From Neobacillus sp. WH10 (GTDB lineage: Bacteria; Bacillota; Bacilli; Bacillales; Cytobacillaceae), in NCBI RefSeq assembly GCF_030123405.1, contig NZ_CP126110.1, positions 3,658,001 through 3,722,000 on the forward strand: 64,000 nucleotides of DNA, given 5' to 3'. The notes below the pieces were generated by a model that was not told the origin of the DNA, ran no database searches, and saw only the letters and a list, made by a program, of their open reading frames with translations. Below, piece after piece: positions 59,114-64,000 of this stretch (the first letter of the stretch is position 1; each line of letters starts with the position of its first letter). The position numbers were made by a program, and so were the translations under genes.

Positions 59114-60430
59114 TTAGTATATTGAAGTTGTTGATTTTGAAGTATTTTCTAATATTTCCTTCACACGTTGTAAGAATCGGCCGCAAACAAGTCCGTCTAA
59201 TACTCTGTGATCAAGGGACATACATAGATTCACTATGTCACGAGCTGCAATCATGCCATTATTCATAATCACCGGACGCTTTACAATGGACTCCACCTGC
59301 AGAATTGCAGCTTGTGGGTAATTAATGATCCCCATTGACTGAACAGAGCCAAAAGAACCTGTATTGTTCACTGTGAATGTTCCACCCTGCATATCGTCAG
59401 ACTTCAATTTCCCCGTTCTAACCTTTACAGCAAGCTCTGAAATTTCACGGGCAATTCCTTTAATTGTTTTCTCATCTGCATTCTTAATAACAGGTACAAA
59501 TAAAGCATCATCTGTAGCAACCGCAATTGAAATATTGATATCCTTCTTTTGGATGATTTTTTCTCCGGCCCACATCGAATTAATCTGCGGGAATTCTTTT
59601 AAGGCTTGCGCAACTGCCTTCACAAAGAAAGCGAAGAAAGTTAAATTAAAGCCTTCTTTTTTCTTGAACTCGTCCTTGATAGAGTCTCGATATTCAACCA
59701 AATTCGTTGCATCGACTTCAACCATTGTCCAAGCATGCGGTGCTTCATGCTTGCTGCGCAGCATATTTGCAGCAATTGCTTTTCTGACACCTGTAACCGG
59801 AATCTCAATATCTCCAGCGGTAACTGGAATATTCACTGCAGGTGCAGCTGGCGTTGAAGCAGGCTGACTGGAAACAGACTTCGTTACCTCTTGTTTGGAA
59901 GCCGAGATGGCTGCTGGCTCTTTCTGTGGTTCTACCTTTTGTCCAGCTACTGGTATATTACCTGACTCAATTAATTTTAGGAGGTCTTTTCTTGTAATCC
60001 GTCCACCTGCACCGGTGCCTGATACTTGTGTTAAATCAATGCCATGCTCTTGAGAAATTTTCAGAACAGCTGGTGAATAACGGGCTTTGTTTCCATGGTC
60101 TGCTTTTGAATCTGCCGTAGCATTTTCTGCTGAAGCCTCTTGCTTCGTAACTGCAGCAGGTGCCGACTCAGGATTGCCGCCTTCAACCTCAATCGTACAA
60201 ATAATTTCTCCCACCGCTAAGGTATCACCTTCATCAGCAATTAATTCTTTAATCACACCTGTAAAGGAGGATGGGACTTCTGCGTTCACTTTATCTGTCA
60301 TTACCTCTGCAAGGGGGTCGTATTTATTGACTTTGTCGCCGACAGATACTAACCACTTACTGATTGTACCTTCGGTTACACTTTCCCCTAATTGAGGCAT
60401 TTTAATTTGTTCTATTGCCACTTTTTCCAA
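59114..60430 (-). CDS. bkdB: Branched-chain keto acid dehydrogenase E2 (dihydrolipoyl acyltransferase)
   Basis: A 438-residue E2 core. The lipoyl domain has the modified Lys in AEVMTDKVNAEVPS near residue 43. An Ala/Pro-rich linker leads to the E1/E3-binding domain (RYSPAVLKISQEHGIDLTQV) near 118, then a second linker, and the acyltransferase domain ends with the catalytic SLDHRVLDGLVCGRFL. One lipoyl domain is normal for Bacillus. Last gene of the bkd operon; it starts 6 bases after bkdAB. Confidence 0.95.
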   Translation of the reverse strand: MEKVAIEQIKMPQLGESVTEGTISKWLVSVGDKVNKYDPLAEVMTDKVNAEVPSSFTGVIKELIADEGDTLAVGEIICTIEVEGGNPESAPAAVTKQEASAENATADSKADHGNKARYSPAVLKISQEHGIDLTQVSGTGAGGRITRKDLLKLIESGNIPVAGQKVEPQKEPAAISASKQEVTKSVSSQPASTPAAPAVNIPVTAGDIEIPVTGVRKAIAANMLRSKHEAPHAWTMVEVDATNLVEYRDSIKDEFKKKEGFNLTFFAFFVKAVAQALKEFPQINSMWAGEKIIQKKDINISIAVATDDALFVPVIKNADEKTIKGIAREISELAVKVRTGKLKSDDMQGGTFTVNNTGSFGSVQSMGIINYPQAAILQVESIVKRPVIMNNGMIAARDIVNLCMSLDHRVLDGLVCGRFLQRVKEILENTSKSTTSIY

Positions 60431-60436
60431 ACCTCC

Positions 60437-61420
60437 TTAGTACTCAGCAAGCTCGCGCATTGCTTTTTCCACTTTATCAGGATTTACCATAAAGAATTTT
60501 TCCATTGTTGGTGCATATGGCATTGCCGGTACTTCCGGTCCAGCAAGACGCATAATTGGAGCATCTAACTCAAATAAGCAATTTTCAGCAATAATCGCAG
60601 ACACTTCACTCATAATGCTGCCTTCTTTTGTATCCTCGGTAACAAGGAGAACTTTACCTGTTTTCGAAGCTGCTTCAATAATCGCTTCCTTATCAAGGGG
60701 ATAAACGGTTCGCAAATCTAGAATATGTGCAGAGATTCCATCCTTTGCTAGTTTTTCTGCAGCTTGGAGAGCAAAATGAACACAAAGTCCATACGTAATA
60801 ACGGTGATGTCTTCTCCCTTACGCTTGACGTCGGCTTTTCCGATTGGCAGCGTATAATCTTCTGTCGGTACCTCACCTTTAATTAAACGATAGGCACGTT
60901 TATGCTCGAAAAATAACACTGGATCATTATCACGAATTGCTGCTTTCAATAGCCCTTTTACATCATAAGGAGTAGAAGGCATAACAATTTTCAATCCAGG
61001 CTGGTTGGCAAATACTGCTTCAACTGATTGTGAATGATAAAGTGCTCCATGAACTCCGCCACCGTATGGTGCCCGTATAACCATTGGACAATTCCAGTCA
61101 TTATTCGAGCGGTAACGGATTTTTGCTGCTTCCGAAATAATTTGATTGACTGCTGGCATGATAAAATCAGCAAATTGCATTTCAGCAATCGGACGCATGC
61201 CATACATAGCCGCACCAATTCCTACCCCCGCAATTGCGGATTCGGCGAGTGGTGTATCAATCACTCTTTCTTCGCCAAATTGCTCATACAAGCCTTGAGT
61301 AGCTTTAAAAACGCCACCTTTTACTCCAACATCTTCACCAAGGACAAAAACCTTTGGATCTCTTTCCATTTCTTCACGAATAGCCATTGTTACTGCATCA
61401 ATATAAGAAATTACTGCCAT
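60437..61420 (-). CDS. bkdAB: Branched-chain keto acid dehydrogenase E1 beta
   Basis: A 327-residue beta subunit forming the thiamin-diphosphate site with BkdAA. Landmarks are FVLGEDVGVKGGVFKATQGL, FGEERVIDTPLAESAIAGVG, MVIRAPYGGGVHGALYHSQS and the C-terminal LLVTEDTKEGSIMSEVSAI. It supplies branched acyl-CoA primers for fatty acids and starts Val/Ile/Leu breakdown. Confidence 0.96.
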   Translation of the reverse strand: MAVISYIDAVTMAIREEMERDPKVFVLGEDVGVKGGVFKATQGLYEQFGEERVIDTPLAESAIAGVGIGAAMYGMRPIAEMQFADFIMPAVNQIISEAAKIRYRSNNDWNCPMVIRAPYGGGVHGALYHSQSVEAVFANQPGLKIVMPSTPYDVKGLLKAAIRDNDPVLFFEHKRAYRLIKGEVPTEDYTLPIGKADVKRKGEDITVITYGLCVHFALQAAEKLAKDGISAHILDLRTVYPLDKEAIIEAASKTGKVLLVTEDTKEGSIMSEVSAIIAENCLFELDAPIMRLAGPEVPAMPYAPTMEKFFMVNPDKVEKAMRELAEY

Positions 61421-61432
61421 GTTCCGTCCCCC

Positions 61433-62428
61433 TTACATATCCCCATAAACATATTTCAATGCATCCTCAGGTGCAGCATACGGAGCATTTTCAGCATAAT
61501 CAGTGGCCTCATTTACCAATATCATGACGCGATCATTGATTACTTTTTCTGATTCATCATTCATGACACCAGCTTCTTTTAAATATGCACCAAATGTGAT
61601 GATTGGATCTTGTGTTTTTGCTTTGGCAACTTCATCAGGAGCCCGGTATGAACGGTCATCATCATCAGAAGAGTGCGGTGTCAAACGATAGGAAACTGTT
61701 TCAATTAAAGTAGGTCCTTCGCCGCGGCGTCCACGGTCTGCAGCCTCTTTCACAGCTTTATATACCTCAAGTGGATCATTCCCATCAACTGTAAACCCTG
61801 GCATTCCATAACCAATTGCCCGATCAGATACCTTTTCACAACCTAATTGTTTTTCAATTGGAACGGAAATCGCATATTTATTATTTTCACACATGAAAAT
61901 GACCGGAAGTTTATGCACACCGGCAAAGTTCGCACCCTCATGGAAATCGCCTTGGTTAGAAGAACCTTCACCAAAGGTAACAAAGGTAACAAGGTCTTTT
62001 CTTTCCATTTTTCCGGCAAGGGCAACCCCTACTGCATGCGGAACTTGGGTGGTAACCGGAGATGAACCTGTGACAATCCGATTTTTCTTTTGACCAAAGT
62101 GTCCTGGCATTTGCCGCCCGCCTGAATTTGGATCTTCAGCCTTGGCAAATCCTGAAAGCATCAGTTCCTTCGGAGTCATCCCAAAAGTTAACACAACACC
62201 CATATCACGATAATATGGAAGGACAAAATCTTTTTCCTTATCTAACGCAAAAGCTGCTCCTACTTGAGCTGCTTCCTGACCTTGACATGAAATAACGAAT
62301 GGTATTTTCCCGGCACGGTTCAATAACCACATCCGCTCATCAATGCGGCGTGCCAAAAGCATCGTTTCATATATTTCCAACACTTTTTCGTCGCTTAAAC
62401 CTAAAGCTTCATGACGCTTTTCTATCAT
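61433..62428 (-). CDS. bkdAA: Branched-chain keto acid dehydrogenase E1 alpha
   Basis: A 331-residue alpha subunit. The thiamin-diphosphate motif is FGEGSSNQGDFHEGANFAGV to CENNKYAIS near residues 160-190, and SCQGQEAAQVGAAFAL is near the start. The phosphorylation-loop region YRLTPHSSDDDDRSYR is conserved. The ATG at 62428 follows GGGAGGTAAG and gives the B. subtilis-like length. It follows lpdV by 36 bases. Confidence 0.96.
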   Translation of the reverse strand: MIEKRHEALGLSDEKVLEIYETMLLARRIDERMWLLNRAGKIPFVISCQGQEAAQVGAAFALDKEKDFVLPYYRDMGVVLTFGMTPKELMLSGFAKAEDPNSGGRQMPGHFGQKKNRIVTGSSPVTTQVPHAVGVALAGKMERKDLVTFVTFGEGSSNQGDFHEGANFAGVHKLPVIFMCENNKYAISVPIEKQLGCEKVSDRAIGYGMPGFTVDGNDPLEVYKAVKEAADRGRRGEGPTLIETVSYRLTPHSSDDDDRSYRAPDEVAKAKTQDPIITFGAYLKEAGVMNDESEKVINDRVMILVNEATDYAENAPYAAPEDALKYVYGDM

Positions 62429-62464
62429 ATAATTCTTACCTCCCATTTGTTCAGAAAACATTAT

Positions 62465-63886
62465 TTAGGAATGAATCGCTTTCCCATCGACGGCCAGTGC
62501 AGCTTCACCAATTGCTTCTGACAAGGTTGGGTGTGGATGGATCGTGTGAGCGATTTCCCATGGTGTCGCATCTAATACCATAGCAAGACCAGCTTCAGTG
62601 ATCATATCAGTAACATGTGGACCAATCATATGCACCCCTAGAATATCATTGGTTTCCTCATCTGCAACAATTTTAACAAATCCATCTGATTCTCCAAAAA
62701 CTAGTGCCTTTCCAATAGCCCTGAAAGAGAACTTACCAACCTTTACCTTATGGCCTTTTTCTTTTGCCTGATCCTCTGTTATTCCTACGCTTGACACCTC
62801 TGGATTACTATAAATACATCTAGAAACTAAATTATAATCAAATGGTGAAGGGTCTTTTCCAGCAATATGCTCGACAGCAACAATCCCCTCATGTGAGGCA
62901 ACATGGGCCAACTGCAATCCACCTATTACATCGCCAATCGCATATATATGTGATTCTTTTGTTTGGAAAAATTCATTTGCGGAAATAAAGCCTTGTTCTA
63001 CTTGAATATCTGTATTTTCAAGTCCAATTCCTTCCGTATTTGCCTGGCGGCCAACAGAAACTAGGAGTTTTTCAGCTTTAAATTCTTTTACTCCACCTTT
63101 TACCTCTGCAGAAATGGCAACCCCGTTATCCTTAACAAGCGTTTCAGGGAGAACCTTAGCACTTGTTACGAGTTTAATTCCTTTTTTCTTCATCAATCGC
63201 TGCATTTCCTTTGAAATTTCCTTATCTTCTGTAGGAATAATACGATCGGCATACTCTATAACCGTGACCTCCACTCCAAAATCAGACAGCATGGATGCCC
63301 ATTCGATGCCAATTACCCCACCTCCAACAATAATAATTGAACTTGGAAGTGCTTCTAGCTGCAATGCTTCGTCAGAAGACATCACATAATCTCCGTCGAT
63401 TTCAAGTCCTGGAAGCGTCCTTGGCCTTGAACCAGTTGCAACAATTACATTTTTAGGTATCAGCATTTCGTTTTCATCGCCATTGTTCATTTCAACCGAG
63501 ATTGTTCCTGGCATTGGTGAAAAAATCGATGGGCCAAGAATCCGGCCAAGTCCTTCATACACATCAATCTTCCCTTGCTTCATTAAATGCTGAACACCTT
63601 TATGTAGTTGGTCGATAATTTTATTTTTTCTTTCTTGTACTTTACCAAAATCTAAAGATACTTCGCTAGTAATAACCCCAAAGTCGTTACTATGTTTCGC
63701 GGTAGCAAAAACCTCTGCACTTCGTAGAAGTGCCTTACTTGGGATACAGCCTTTATGAAGACATGTGCCTCCTAGTTTTCCTTTTTCAACAATAGCAGTT
63801 TTTAAGCCAAGTTGTGAGGCGCGAATGGCAGCTACATAACCGCCTGTTCCACCGCCAAGAATGACCAAATCGTATTCTTGTGCCAC
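62465..63886 (-). CDS. lpdV: Dihydrolipoyl dehydrogenase (E3) of the Bkd complex
   Basis: A 473-residue FAD enzyme that reoxidises the lipoyl group of BkdB with NAD. The FAD motif is LVILGGGTGGYVAAIRASQ, the redox Cys pair GGTCLHKGCIPSKALL near residue 42, the NAD motif IIIVGGGVIGIEWASML, and the C-terminal His-Glu pair in IHPHPTLSEAIGEAA. The GTG start at 63886 has GGAGGTAAC upstream. Placement between buk and bkdAA marks it as the Bkd-specific E3. Confidence 0.96.
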   Translation of the reverse strand: MAQEYDLVILGGGTGGYVAAIRASQLGLKTAIVEKGKLGGTCLHKGCIPSKALLRSAEVFATAKHSNDFGVITSEVSLDFGKVQERKNKIIDQLHKGVQHLMKQGKIDVYEGLGRILGPSIFSPMPGTISVEMNNGDENEMLIPKNVIVATGSRPRTLPGLEIDGDYVMSSDEALQLEALPSSIIIVGGGVIGIEWASMLSDFGVEVTVIEYADRIIPTEDKEISKEMQRLMKKKGIKLVTSAKVLPETLVKDNGVAISAEVKGGVKEFKAEKLLVSVGRQANTEGIGLENTDIQVEQGFISANEFFQTKESHIYAIGDVIGGLQLAHVASHEGIVAVEHIAGKDPSPFDYNLVSRCIYSNPEVSSVGITEDQAKEKGHKVKVGKFSFRAIGKALVFGESDGFVKIVADEETNDILGVHMIGPHVTDMITEAGLAMVLDATPWEIAHTIHPHPTLSEAIGEAALAVDGKAIHS

Positions 63887-63908
63887 TTATGTTACCTCCT
63901 CTATTTCC

Positions 63909-64000
63909 TCAAATTTTTGCAGTTTTAAAATTTCTTGGATATACTTTTACTTCTTCTTCACCACGCAAGACACGAAGTGCTCCTTCAGCTAATGCTTGGA
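63909..64000 (-). CDS. buk: Butyrate kinase, C-terminal end
   Basis: The last 29 codons of a gene that runs off the right edge: QALAEGALRVLRGEEEVKVY and PRNFKTAKI then TGA. ALAEGALRVLRGEE is the C-terminus of butyrate kinase as I know it, and buk lies just before lpdV in the B. subtilis ptb-bcd-buk-lpdV-bkd operon. It would make ATP from branched acyl phosphates. Only the end is visible. Confidence 0.82.
   Translation of the reverse strand, partial: QALAEGALRVLRGEEEVKVYPRNFKTAKI

Noticed and set aside
1..64000. CRISPR array, tRNA or rRNA genes, prophage or toxin-antitoxin island
   Set aside because: No regularly spaced direct repeats, cloverleaf or rRNA-like segments were seen, and the gene order is mostly chromosomal core.

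Overview
The window is 64 kb of a chromosome from an aerobic, endospore-forming member of the Bacillaceae (Bacillus sensu lato; my guess is Neobacillus or a related genus). The evidence is sporulation genes (spmA, spoVA, spoIIA with sigF, spoIIM, dacB, dacF, mciZ, a YjcZ-type peptide), low GC, AGGAGG-type ribosome sites with frequent TTG and GTG starts, and gene order that follows the Bacillus subtilis spmA-to-buk region for most of its length. I see no rRNA, tRNA, CRISPR array, prophage or intact insertion sequence.

Layout. 1-6.3 kb: spmA/dacB, a sodF-type superoxide dismutase, ypuI, an unknown gene, scpB-scpA, a YjcZ peptide, ypuF and a ribT without its riboflavin operon. 6.3-8.2 kb: a small membrane peptide, a candidate structured small RNA, ypuA and two copies of a dispersed repeat. 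8.2-15.8 kb: lysA, a shortened spoVA operon (AA, AB, AE, AF only), sigF-spoIIAB-spoIIAA and dacF. 16-22 kb: nucleoside salvage (pdp, punA, deoB behind a perfect cre site), xerD, yqzK, fur with a PerR-like box, and spoIIM. 22-31.4 kb: endonuclease Q, nudF, mciZ, yqkF, yqkE, then an acetoacetate module (scoB, scoA, thiolase, divergent HMG-CoA lyase) lying between yqkE and yqkD, then yqkB and a CDGSH protein. 31.4-46.6 kb: SOS polymerase yqjW with yqjX, yqzH, a SWIM/SNF2 helicase, yqjQ, yqjP, a proline T-box with proI, a glycosyltransferase, namA, rnz, zwf and dinB. 46.8-64 kb: a PepT-like peptidase, yqjD-yqjC, Prli42, artPQR, brxB, meaB with both methylmalonyl-CoA mutase subunits, bkdB-AB-AA, lpdV and the end of buk.

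How the genes fit together. The right half is largely branched-chain and acyl-CoA catabolism. The Bkd complex makes acyl-CoAs from Val, Ile and Leu keto acids. Propionyl-CoA would go through a carboxyltransferase (yqjD), an epimerase (yqjC) and the B12-dependent mutase with its MeaB chaperone to succinyl-CoA. HMG-CoA lyase, the succinyl-CoA:acetoacetate CoA-transferase and the thiolase finish the leucine and ketone-body arm as acetyl-CoA. The left half is sporulation and chromosome maintenance.

Two dispersed palindromic repeat families, four copies each, sit in intergenic spaces. They touch or supply the ends of several coding regions (scpB, ypuA, yqjX). No clearly new multi-gene system is visible. 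The items most worth a second look are the candidate forespore small RNA at 6.64-6.78 kb, the spoVA operon lacking spoVAC, spoVAD and spoVAEb, the repeat that forms the ScpB C-terminus, and the possible transposon remnant plus long ribosome-site hairpin before the glycosyltransferase.
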